The notes under the pieces are model-generated. The model saw only the letters and a list, made by a program, of their open reading frames with translations. It was not told where the DNA came from and did no database searches. The translations under genes were made by a program, and so were the position numbers. Below are positions 26,911 through 34,425 of a stretch of 64,000 bases of DNA, one piece after another; within the stretch, counting starts at the first letter, position 1, and each line of letters opens with the position of its first letter. Location: assembly GCF_028807635.1 (NCBI RefSeq), contig NZ_JARBAX010000001.1, forward strand, positions 1,129,001 to 1,193,000, in the 5' to 3' direction. Origin of the DNA: Streptomyces spiramyceticus (lineage in GTDB: Bacteria > Actinomycetota > Actinomycetes > Streptomycetales > Streptomycetaceae).

Positions 26911-27554
26911 GCGGCCTTCTTCTCCTCGGCGTCCTCAATGACCGCCTCGGCGACCTGCTGCATCGACAGCCGGCGGTCCATCGACGTCTTCTGGATCCAC
27001 CGGAACGCGGCGGGCTCGGAAAGCCCGTACTGCGTCTGAAGAACCGACTTCGCCCGGTCCACCAGCTTCCGCGTCTCCAGCCGCTGCGTGAGGTCCGCGA
27101 CCTCGGTCTCCAGCGCCTTCAGCTCCGTGAACCGCGACACCGCCATCTCGATGGCCGGTACGACGTCACTCTTGCTGAACGGCTTCACGAGATACGCCAT
27201 CGCACCGGCGTCCCGGGCCCGCTCGACGAGATCGCGCTGCGAGAACGCGGTCAGCATCAGGACAGGCGCGATGGACTCCTCGGCGATCTTCTCGGCGGCG
27301 GAGATCCCGTCGAGGACGGGCATCTTCACGTCGAGGATCACGAGGTCGGGCCGGTGCTCACGAGCGAGCTCCACGGCCTGCTGACCGTCACCGGCTTCGC
27401 CGACGACGGAGTAGCCCTCTTCCTCGAGCATCTCCTTGAGGTCGAGGCGGATGAGGGCCTCGTCCTCGGCGATGACGACACGGGTCGTCAGCGGCGGGAC
27501 GTGCGACTTGTTGTCGTCGTCGGCGGCGGGCTGGGGCGACTCGGGGGAGGTCAC
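26898..27554 (-). CDS. pdtaR: ANTAR-domain response regulator (PdtaR-like)
   Basis: The 218-residue protein has a receiver domain (VVIAEDEALIRLDLKEML; phosphoacceptor Asp in LVILDVKMP; conserved Lys in YLVKPFS) followed by a coiled linker and a C-terminal ANTAR RNA-binding domain (about residues 150-205: LVDRAKSVLQTQYGLSEPAA). Such proteins act as antiterminators by binding paired RNA hairpins when phosphorylated. Start GTG 27554 was chosen because AGGAG lies six bases upstream. The cognate kinase is not adjacent. The 3' end is part of a threefold 12-bp repeat. Confidence 0.93.
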   Translation of the reverse strand: MTSPESPQPAADDDNKSHVPPLTTRVVIAEDEALIRLDLKEMLEEEGYSVVGEAGDGQQAVELAREHRPDLVILDVKMPVLDGISAAEKIAEESIAPVLMLTAFSQRDLVERARDAGAMAYLVKPFSKSDVVPAIEMAVSRFTELKALETEVADLTQRLETRKLVDRAKSVLQTQYGLSEPAAFRWIQKTSMDRRLSMQQVAEAVIEDAEEKKAAKEQ

Positions 27555-27653
27555 GGGGCTCCTCATTTCCAGGCAGGTGCTGATCCATGAGCGTACCTAG
27601 CTCCTGTATGTTTGACTCACAGCGGGTCTCCGCTAACCTTCTTTTTGAAGGAC

Positions 27654-27726
27654 GCCCCGGTAGTCCAGCGGTAGAGACACGGTGCTCAAACCACCGACAG
27701 CGTCGGTTCGAATCCGACTCGGGGCA
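27654..27726 (+). tRNA. Atypical tRNA, anticodon CAA (Leu), short variable loop
   Basis: A 73-base cloverleaf can be drawn. Acceptor GCCCCGG pairs with TCGGGGC (one G-U). The D arm is GTC/GAC with an AGCGGTA-type loop. The anticodon stem CGGTG/CACCG holds loop CTCAAAC, so the anticodon is CAA (27687-27689). T stem GTCGG/CCGAC encloses TTCGAAT, and the discriminator is A. CCA is not encoded. The variable loop is only ACAGC (5 bases), whereas bacterial tRNA-Leu is class II with a long variable arm. It may be a functional oddity, a charged tRNA of other identity, or a pseudo-tRNA. Confidence 0.75.
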
Positions 27727-27834
27727 CTTTACCTTCGATTCCAAGGCCGATGCTTGTTGGCGATCTTCACTCGCCACGGTGAACGCAGTATCGAATCGGC
27801 CCGGAACGCCATCGATCCGGCCAGGCTCCATGCC

Positions 27835-28614
27835 ATGGAGCAGCACAATCCTTCGATACGCGAAGAAGCACTCGCTCTGATGCGTCGAGGCGTGAGCAAT
27901 CGCGCGGTGGCGGAACGCCTAAATGTGCCACGTGGCACTGTCGGCTGGTGGCGCCACCAAGACCGCAGACGCCGGGGTGAGCAATTTGAACACCCCACCG
28001 ATTGCCCGAGATGCACCGCACGACCATTCGACCACGAGGCGTACTCATACCTGCTCGGGCTATACCTCGGTGACGGGCACATCATCTCGAAACCCAGGCA
28101 GCACCACCTGTCGATCTTCTGTGCTGACACATGGCCCGGCCTGCTCAGCGAAGCCGAGTCGGCGATGCGCAAGGTGATGCCAATGCCCAGCGTTCAGCAA
28201 CGGCAGAAGCAGGGCTGCGTCGAGGTCAAGTCGTTCACAAAACACTGGACTTGCATGTTCCCTCAGCACGGGCCCGGCAAGAAGCACGAGCGTGCGATCA
28301 TCCTCGAAGCCTGGCAGCAGGACATAGTCGATGAGCATCCGTGGGCGTTCATCCGAGGGCTGATCCACTCGGATGGGTGCCGGAACATGAACTGGACCGT
28401 GCGGACGGTTGGCGGCGAGCGGAAGCGGTACGAGTACCCCCGCTACTGGTTCACCAACGTCTCGGACGACATCCGTCAGCTCTACACGAACACTCTCGAC
28501 CGCCTCGGCGTCGAATGGAAGCACTGCACTCGACACGGGAAGCTCTACAACATCTCGGTCGCCAAACGCGCATCCGTCGCCCTGATGGACGCCCACGTCG
28601 GGCCGAAGTACTGA
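27835..28614 (+). CDS. HTH-LAGLIDADG homing endonuclease-like protein
   Basis: This 259-residue protein starts at ATG 27835. An N-terminal helix-turn-helix (about residues 7-42, VSNRAVAERLNVPRGTVGWW) is followed by CxxC (57-60) and two LAGLIDADG motifs, YLLGLYLGDG (72-81) and FIRGLIHSDG (172-181), each with the catalytic Asp. That spacing fits a monomeric two-motif endonuclease. It is free-standing, not in an intron or intein. The gene looks lower in GC than its neighbours (about 57% in the 120 bases I counted), suggesting transfer. It begins 108 bp after the CAA tRNA and ends in a terminator shared with pyk. DNA cutting is inferred. Confidence 0.85.
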   Translation: MEQHNPSIREEALALMRRGVSNRAVAERLNVPRGTVGWWRHQDRRRRGEQFEHPTDCPRCTARPFDHEAYSYLLGLYLGDGHIISKPRQHHLSIFCADTWPGLLSEAESAMRKVMPMPSVQQRQKQGCVEVKSFTKHWTCMFPQHGPGKKHERAIILEAWQQDIVDEHPWAFIRGLIHSDGCRNMNWTVRTVGGERKRYEYPRYWFTNVSDDIRQLYTNTLDRLGVEWKHCTRHGKLYNISVAKRASVALMDAHVGPKY

Positions 28615-28632
28615 GCCGCGCCCCCGGCAGGG

Positions 28633-28658
28633 AAGGGCCCCTCTTCGGAGGGGCCCTT
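28633..28658. terminator. Convergent terminator between the LAGLIDADG gene and pyk
   Basis: AAGGGCCCCTC and GAGGGGCCCTT form a perfect 11-bp stem with a TTCG tetraloop, followed by TTA on the plus strand. It lies between convergent genes. Confidence 0.9.
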
Positions 28659-28666
28659 TACGGCGG

Positions 28667-30103
28667 CTACTTGGTGGCGGGGTCGTCCTCGCCGATGTGG
28701 TGGACTCGGACCAGGTTCGTCGAGCCTGCGATGCCGGGCGGGGAGCCGGCGGTGATGATCACTATGTCGCCCTTGTCGCAGCGGCCGATCCGCAGGAGGT
28801 GCTCGTCGACCTGGGCGACCATCGCGTCGGTGGAGTCGACGTGGGGGCCGAGGAAGGTTTCGACGCCCCAGGTGAGGTTGAGCTGGGAGCGGGTCGCCGG
28901 GTCCGGGGTGAAGGCCAGGAGCGGGATCGGCGAGCGGTAGCGGGAGAGGCGCTTGACCGTGTCGCCCGACTGGGTGAAGGCGACGAGGTACTTCGCGCCG
29001 AGGAAGTCGCCCATGTCGGCGGCGGCGCGGGCGACGGAGCCGCCCTGGGTGCGGGGCTTGTTGCGTTCGGTGAGCGGTGGGAGGCCCTTGGCGAGGATGT
29101 CTTCCTCTGCTGCTTCGACGATGCGGCTCATCGTCTTGACCGTCTCGATGGGGTACTTGCCCACGCTCGTCTCGCCGGAGAGCATCACCGCGTCGGTGCC
29201 GTCGATGACGGCGTTGGCGACGTCGGAGGCTTCGGCGCGGGTGGGGCGGGAGTTTTCGATCATCGAGTCGAGCATCTGCGTGGCGACGATGACCGGCTTG
29301 GCGTTGCGCTTGGCGAGTTTGATGGCGCGCTTTTGGACGATCGGGACTTGTTCCAGGGGCATTTCGACGCCGAGGTCGCCGCGGGCGACCATGATGCCGT
29401 CGAAGGCGGCCACGATGTCGTCGATGTTTTCGACGGCTTGGGGCTTTTCGACCTTGGCGATGACGGGGAGCCGGCGGCCTTCTTCTTTCATGATGCGGTG
29501 GACGTCTTGGATGTCGCGTCCGCTGCGTACGAAGGAGAGGGCGATGATGTCGGCTCCGGTGCGCAGGGCCCAGCGGAGGTCTTCGATGTCTTTTTCGGAG
29601 AGGGCGGGGACGGAGACGGCGACGCCGGGGAGGTTGAGTCCCTTGTTGTCGGAGACCATGCCTCCTTCGATGACGAGGGTGCGGACGCGGGGTCCGTCGA
29701 CCTCGGTGACTTCGAGGGAGACCTTGCCGTCGTCTACGAGGATGCGTTCGCCGGTGGAGACGTCGGCGGCGAGGCCTTCGTAGGTTGTGCCGCAGGTGTG
29801 GCGGTCGCCTTCGATGGGTTCGACGGTGATGGTGAATTCGTCGCCGCGTTCAAGGAGTACGGGTCCTTCGCGGAAGCGTCCGAGGCGGATCTTCGGGCCT
29901 TGAAGGTCGGCGAGGATGCCGACGCTGCGGCCGGTCTCTTCGGAGGCTTTGCGTACGTGTTGGTAGCGCTGTTCGTGGTCGGCGTAGGTGCCGTGGCTGA
30001 GGTTGAAGCGGGCGATGTCCATTCCGGCTTCGACCAGTGCCTTGATCTGGTCGTATGTGTCAGTGGCGGGGCCAAGGGTGCAGACGATTTTTGCTCGGCG
30101 CAT
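28667..30103 (-). CDS. pyk: Pyruvate kinase
   Basis: This enzyme converts phosphoenolpyruvate and ADP to pyruvate and ATP in glycolysis. The 478-residue protein begins MRRAKIVCTLGPATDTYDQI, with the ATP-binding FNLSHGTYADH near residue 34, catalytic-site VIAKVEKPQAVENIDDI near 216, and MVARGDLGVEMPLEQVP with the Mg ligands near 237. The C-terminal domain is complete. The region upstream contains a small palindrome at 30161-30179. Confidence 0.97.
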   Translation of the reverse strand: MRRAKIVCTLGPATDTYDQIKALVEAGMDIARFNLSHGTYADHEQRYQHVRKASEETGRSVGILADLQGPKIRLGRFREGPVLLERGDEFTITVEPIEGDRHTCGTTYEGLAADVSTGERILVDDGKVSLEVTEVDGPRVRTLVIEGGMVSDNKGLNLPGVAVSVPALSEKDIEDLRWALRTGADIIALSFVRSGRDIQDVHRIMKEEGRRLPVIAKVEKPQAVENIDDIVAAFDGIMVARGDLGVEMPLEQVPIVQKRAIKLAKRNAKPVIVATQMLDSMIENSRPTRAEASDVANAVIDGTDAVMLSGETSVGKYPIETVKTMSRIVEAAEEDILAKGLPPLTERNKPRTQGGSVARAAADMGDFLGAKYLVAFTQSGDTVKRLSRYRSPIPLLAFTPDPATRSQLNLTWGVETFLGPHVDSTDAMVAQVDEHLLRIGRCDKGDIVIITAGSPPGIAGSTNLVRVHHIGEDDPATK

Positions 30104-30160
30104 GGTTCGAGCCTAGGGCTTACCAGTCAGTAGACAATTGGCTGTGCATGACTGTCCAAC

Positions 30161-30179
30161 AACCTTTGCATGAAAGGTT
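30161..30179. promoter_or_regulatory. Palindrome upstream of pyk
   Basis: AACCTTT and AAAGGTT flank GCATG, about 58-76 bp upstream of the pyk start codon in an AT-rich stretch. It may be a regulator-binding site. No regulator is identified. Confidence 0.4.
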
Positions 30180-30228
30180 ATTGACAAGTGTTGAATTGTG
30201 CGCGGGGGCGCTCCGATGAGCATGTCGC

Positions 30229-30957
30229 TCACAGTTGGGGTGGGGTCATGGTGAAGCGGGCGTTCACCTGCGCGTAGATGGTCTGGCGTTGTGGTTCCAG
30301 GTCAAGGGCGGGGGCTTCCTCCGCGCCTTCCGGGTAGGCCATCGACATGTGGCGGGCGCGGCCCGCGAAGGCGACGGGGACGGGGCCTGTGTCTTCGGCG
30401 CCGGGGTCGGCGAGTTCGAGGAGGGCGGAGAGTTCGGCGCCGAGTGCGTGGGCGTATTCGCGGGCGCGTTTGACGGCTTCTCGTACGGCTTGGCGGCGGA
30501 CTTCGCCGTATGCGGGTGAGTCGGGGCGCATGCTCCACCAGGGGCCGTCTACTTGGGTGAGTTCGAGGTCGGCGAGGCGGGTGGTGAGTTCGCCGAGGGC
30601 GGTGAAGTCGGTGAGGACTGCGGTGATGTAGACGCGGCCGTGGTAGGCGCGGATGCGTTCGCCGCGGCCGTGTTTGGTGAGTTCGGGACTGATGGAGAAG
30701 GCTCCGGTTTCCAGCTTTTCGATGGCGTCGCCGTACGTTTTGACGAGGTCGAGGGCGATGGTGTTGCGCCGGGTGAGGTCTTCGAGTGCGGTGCGGCGGT
30801 CCGTACCGCGGGCGGTGACGGTGATTCCGATGCGGGCGATCTCGGGGTCGAATTCGAGGCGTGCTTCGCCTTGTACTGCGACGCGTGGGGCGTCCGGGGT
30901 GCCTGCTGCGCCGGGAGTGCCGTGCGGGGGTGTGGGGTTGTTCGTTTCGTCGGTCAC
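30229..30957 (-). CDS. SIMPL domain (DUF541) protein
   Basis: This 242-residue protein contains a SIMPL domain over most of its length: PRVAVQGEARLEFDPEIARI near residue 24, then DLTRRNTIALDLVKTYGDAI and AVREAVKRAREYAHALGAEL. No signal peptide is visible, unlike E. coli YggE. The family is linked to signalling and oxidative stress, but no activity is proven. The GTG start at 30957 faces the divergent 5'-nucleotidase gene. Confidence 0.88.
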   Translation of the reverse strand: MTDETNNPTPPHGTPGAAGTPDAPRVAVQGEARLEFDPEIARIGITVTARGTDRRTALEDLTRRNTIALDLVKTYGDAIEKLETGAFSISPELTKHGRGERIRAYHGRVYITAVLTDFTALGELTTRLADLELTQVDGPWWSMRPDSPAYGEVRRQAVREAVKRAREYAHALGAELSALLELADPGAEDTGPVPVAFAGRARHMSMAYPEGAEEAPALDLEPQRQTIYAQVNARFTMTPPQL

Positions 30958-31085
30958 TTCTCCACTGTCGCACTTGGGTCTGACAGGCAGCGGTCATCAG
31001 ATCGAAACGCGTTGGGGGTGTTGCCGGATGTGGCTCCTGGGCCAGAATCTACGCGCGTCATTGTGCAATGGATCTAGGAGAGAAG

Positions 31086-32906
31086 ATGCCGCTGAACCGT
31101 AGGACGTTTCTGGGCCGTTCGGCCGCTGCCGCTGCTGCGGGGGCTGGTGTGGCGATCGCGGGAGGGGGCGTGGCCGCGGCCGCGGAGGCGGCGCCCGCGG
31201 AGGGTCGTGGGCGTTCGCCGAAGCGGTACTCGTTCACTGTCATGGGGACGACCGACCTGCACGGCAATGTCTTCAACTGGGACTACTTCACGGACAAGGA
31301 GTTCGACGACAAGGCGCACAACGATGTGGGTCTGGCGAAGATCTCGACCCTGGTGAACCGGATCCGGGAGGAGAAGGGCCGCCGTAACACGATGCTCATT
31401 GACGCGGGCGACACCATCCAGGGCACCCAGTTGTCGTACTACTACGCCAAGGTCGACCCGATCACGGCGGAGCACGGCCCTGTGCACCCGATGGCGCAGT
31501 CTATGAATGCCATCGGGTACGACGCGGCGGCTCTCGGCAATCACGAATTCAATTACGGCATTCCGGTGCTGCGGAAGTTCGAGGAGCAGTGCGATTTTCC
31601 GCTGCTGGGTGCGAATGCGCTGGACGCCAAGACGCTCCGGCCGGCGTTTCCTCCGTACTTCATGAAGCGGCTGCGGACGCCGTGCGGTCGTGATGTGCGG
31701 GTGGCGGTTCTCGGGCTGACGAATCCGGGTATCGCGATCTGGGACAAGGCGAATGTGCAGGGGAAGATGACGTTCCCGGGGCTGGAGGAGCAGGCGGCGA
31801 AGTGGGTGCCGAAGCTGCGGTCCATGGGTGCGGATGTCGTCATAGTGTCGGCGCACTCGGGGTCGAGCGGCACGTCGTCGTACGGTGACCAGCTTCCGTA
31901 CGTCGAGAATGCGGCGGGTCTGGTGGCCGAGCAGGTGGCGGGGATCGACGCGATTCTGGTCGGGCATGCGCATACGGAGATCGCCGAGTACTTCGTGGCG
32001 AACAAGGAGACAGGCAAGAAGGTTGTTCTGTCGGAGCCGCTCAAGTGGGGGCAGCGGCTGACGCTGTTCGACTTCGATCTGGTGTGGGCGAAGGGCCGCT
32101 GGGTGGTGGAGAAGGTGGGGGCGAAGGTTCTCAACTCCAACACGGTGGAGGAGGACCCGGAGATCACGAAGCTGCTGGGTGATGAGCACGAGAAGGTCGT
32201 GGCGTACGTCAACCAGGTGATTGGTACGTCCACGGTGGCGATGACGACGGCGGAGGCGGCGTGGAAGGACGAGCCGCTCATTGATCTGATCAACCATGTT
32301 CAGGCGGAGACGGTGAAGGCGGCGCTGGCGGGGGGCGCGTATGCGGCGTTGCCTGTGCTGTCGCAGGCGTCGTGTTTCTCGCGGAGTGCGGTGGTGCCTG
32401 CGGGCGAGGTGACGATCAAGGATGCGGCGGGTCTGTATCCGTTCGAGAACACGCTTGAGGCACGGCTGGTGAGTGGTGCTCAGCTGAAGGATTACCTGGA
32501 GTTCTCGGCGCGGTATTACGTGCAGACGGCGGCGGGGGCGCCGGTGGATACGGCGAAGCTGACGAATGCGGGGGGCATTCCCGACTACAACTACGACGTG
32601 GTGTCGGGTCCGGGTCTGACGTATGAGATCGATATTGCCAAGCCGGCTGGTTCGCGGGTGGTGAAGCTGTCGTTCGACGGGAAGCCGGTGGACGGGGCGG
32701 CGCAGTTCGTGCTGGCGGTCAACAACTACCGGGCGAGTGGTGGCGGGGCGTTTCCGCACATCGCGGGGTCGAAGCAGTTGTGGGCGAATTCGGAGGAGAT
32801 CCGGAACACGATCATTACGTGGGTGAAGGGGAAGGGGACGGTGGATCCGGCGGAGTTCGCTGTGGTGGGGTGGAGGCTCACGCGGGAGGGTACGCCGGTG
32901 TTTTAG
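31086..32906 (+). CDS. Secreted bifunctional metallophosphatase/5'-nucleotidase
   Basis: The 606-residue precursor starts at ATG 31086 with AGGAG just upstream. The N-terminus NRRTFLG followed by an Ala-rich stretch is a twin-arginine signal, so the protein is exported folded. The metallophosphatase domain shows all metal-binding blocks: TTDLHGNVFN, DAGDTIQG, GNHEFNYG, SAHSG and GHAHTEI. The C-terminal 5'-nucleotidase domain (from about residue 390) contains LYPFENTLEARLVSG. It probably dephosphorylates extracellular nucleotides to release phosphate. A terminator follows 34 bp after the stop codon. Confidence 0.95.
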   Translation: MPLNRRTFLGRSAAAAAAGAGVAIAGGGVAAAAEAAPAEGRGRSPKRYSFTVMGTTDLHGNVFNWDYFTDKEFDDKAHNDVGLAKISTLVNRIREEKGRRNTMLIDAGDTIQGTQLSYYYAKVDPITAEHGPVHPMAQSMNAIGYDAAALGNHEFNYGIPVLRKFEEQCDFPLLGANALDAKTLRPAFPPYFMKRLRTPCGRDVRVAVLGLTNPGIAIWDKANVQGKMTFPGLEEQAAKWVPKLRSMGADVVIVSAHSGSSGTSSYGDQLPYVENAAGLVAEQVAGIDAILVGHAHTEIAEYFVANKETGKKVVLSEPLKWGQRLTLFDFDLVWAKGRWVVEKVGAKVLNSNTVEEDPEITKLLGDEHEKVVAYVNQVIGTSTVAMTTAEAAWKDEPLIDLINHVQAETVKAALAGGAYAALPVLSQASCFSRSAVVPAGEVTIKDAAGLYPFENTLEARLVSGAQLKDYLEFSARYYVQTAAGAPVDTAKLTNAGGIPDYNYDVVSGPGLTYEIDIAKPAGSRVVKLSFDGKPVDGAAQFVLAVNNYRASGGGAFPHIAGSKQLWANSEEIRNTIITWVKGKGTVDPAEFAVVGWRLTREGTPVF

Positions 32907-32939
32907 GCGGGGTGCGGGGCGTGGCTTTCGTGGCTCAAG

Positions 32940-32973
32940 CGCCGGACGGGCTGGACTTTCAGCCCGTCCGGCG
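32940..32973. terminator. Terminator of the 5'-nucleotidase gene and the convergent N-hydroxylase gene
   Basis: A 14-bp perfect stem (CGCCGGACGGGCTG and complement) with a 6-base loop is followed by TTTT on the plus strand. It is the same sequence family as the hairpin at 10437-10477. Confidence 0.9.
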
Positions 32974-32976
32974 TTT

Positions 32977-34425
32977 TCAGTTGCTCTGGACCAGTGGTGT
33001 CAGAACGGGTTGTTGGGACGGGATTTTTGGGGCTTCGCGGCGTTCCAGGCCGAAGCTGGTGAATGCCGTTCGGCTCGGCAGGGGGTAGGGCTCCTTGCCG
33101 GTCAGGGAGTTGAGGATCGTCGCGCTGCGCCACGCCGCGAGGCCGAGGTCCGGTGCTCCTACGCCGTGGGTGTGCCGTTCGGCGTTCTGTACGTACACCG
33201 AGCCGGTGATCGTGGGGTCGAGCACGAGGCGGAACTGGTCGTCGATGCGGGGGCGCTCGGCGGCGTCGCGGCGGATGTAGGGGTCCAGGCCGGCGAGGAG
33301 TTGTCCGAGGGGGCGTTCGCGGTAGCCGGTGGCGAGGACGACGGCGTCGGTGGTGATGCGGGATCGGGTGCCTTGCTGGAGGTGTTCGAGGTGGAGTTCG
33401 ACCTTGCTGGTGGCGACGCGGCCTGCCGTACGTACGGACACTCCGGGGGTGAGGACGGCGTCGGGCCAGCCGCCGTGGAGGGTGCGCTGGTAGAGCTCGT
33501 TGTGGATGGCGGCGATGGTGTCGGCGTCGATGCCTTTGTGGAGCTGCCACTGGCGGGGTACGAGTTCGTCGCGGGCGGACTCGGGCAGGGAGTGGAAGTA
33601 GCGGGTGTAGTCGGGGGTGAAGTGTTCCAGGCCGAGCTTGGAGTACTCCATGGGGGCGAATGCTTCGGTGCGGGCGAGCCAGGTGATCTTCTCGTGGCCG
33701 GCGGGGCGGGCACGGAGGAGGTCGAGGAAGATTTCGGCGCCGGACTGGCCCGAGCCGATGACGGTGATGTGCCCGGCGGCGAGGAGGCGGTCTCGGTGGT
33801 CCAGGTATGCGGAGGAGTGGATGACGGGGACGGCGGGGGCTTCGGCGAGTGGTTTGAGGGGTTCGGGGATGCAGGGTTCTGTGCCGACGCCGAGGGCGAC
33901 GTTGCGGGTGTAGGCGCGGCCGAGGGCTTCGGCTTCGCCGTCGGCGCCGAGTTGGGTGAAGTCGACTTCGAAGGCGCCGCGTTCGGCGTTCCAGCGGACG
34001 GCGTCGACCTGGTGGCTGAAGTGGAGGCCGGGGAGGGCGGAGCTGACCCAGCGGCAGTAGGCGTCGTATTCGGCGCGCTGGATGTGGAAGCGCTCGGCGA
34101 AGTAGAAGGGGAAGAGCCGCTCGCGGGTGCGCAGGTAGTTGAGGAAGGACCAGGGGCTTGCGGGGTCGACGAGGGTGACCAGGTCGGCGAGGAAGGGGAC
34201 TTGGAGGGTGGCGCCTTCGATGAGGAGGCCTGGGTGCCAGTGGAAGGTGGGGCGCTGTTCGTAGAAGGCGGTGGCGAGGCCTCCGTGTACGCCGTCTGCG
34301 AGGGCGGCGAGGGAGAGGTTGAACGGGCCGATGCCGATGCCCACCAGGTCGTGGGGCGGATGGGGGTCCCCCCACGCCCCTTGGGCGTAGGGGGAGGGCT
34401 CTTGGGGCGGGGGCGCGGCGGTCAT
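32977..34425 (-). CDS. Lysine/ornithine N-monooxygenase family protein (SidA/IucD type)
   Basis: This flavin-dependent enzyme N-hydroxylates an amino group in hydroxamate siderophore synthesis. The 482-residue protein has the FAD motif VGIGIGPFNLSLAAL near residue 28, the NADPH motif IGSGQSGAEIF in the middle, and the C-terminal ATGYRERP. It is similar in type to DesB of the desferrioxamine pathway. It overlaps the upstream decarboxylase by ATGA, so the two are made together. No acyltransferase or siderophore synthetase follows; the next gene is a convergent nucleotidase. Its N-terminus contains an in-frame palindromic element (34361-34396). Confidence 0.92.
   Translation of the reverse strand: MTAAPPPQEPSPYAQGAWGDPHPPHDLVGIGIGPFNLSLAALADGVHGGLATAFYEQRPTFHWHPGLLIEGATLQVPFLADLVTLVDPASPWSFLNYLRTRERLFPFYFAERFHIQRAEYDAYCRWVSSALPGLHFSHQVDAVRWNAERGAFEVDFTQLGADGEAEALGRAYTRNVALGVGTEPCIPEPLKPLAEAPAVPVIHSSAYLDHRDRLLAAGHITVIGSGQSGAEIFLDLLRARPAGHEKITWLARTEAFAPMEYSKLGLEHFTPDYTRYFHSLPESARDELVPRQWQLHKGIDADTIAAIHNELYQRTLHGGWPDAVLTPGVSVRTAGRVATSKVELHLEHLQQGTRSRITTDAVVLATGYRERPLGQLLAGLDPYIRRDAAERPRIDDQFRLVLDPTITGSVYVQNAERHTHGVGAPDLGLAAWRSATILNSLTGKEPYPLPSRTAFTSFGLERREAPKIPSQQPVLTPLVQSN
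34361..34396 (+). repeat. Palindromic element in frame in the N-hydroxylase gene
   Basis: A 36-base element begins TGGGGGTCCCCCCACGCCCC and ends GGGCGTAGGGGGAG, with arms that can pair. It encodes about 12 residues (SPYAQGAWGDPH) between the start codon and the FAD-binding strand. Its ends match the copies at 72-102, 15021-15056 (inverted) and 36216-36247. Confidence 0.7.

Noticed and set aside
27727..28632. tRNA-directed integrative element with a duplicated attachment site
   Set aside because: No repeat of the tRNA 3' end was found downstream of the LAGLIDADG gene, and no integrase is present.
28697..30133. Long plus-strand frame opposite pyk
   Set aside because: Mirror frame of pyruvate kinase caused by high GC; no family similarity and no ribosome site.
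30182..30210. TTGACA promoter-like sequence on the plus strand
   Set aside because: No gene follows in that direction before the minus-strand SIMPL gene, and no good -10 is at the proper distance.
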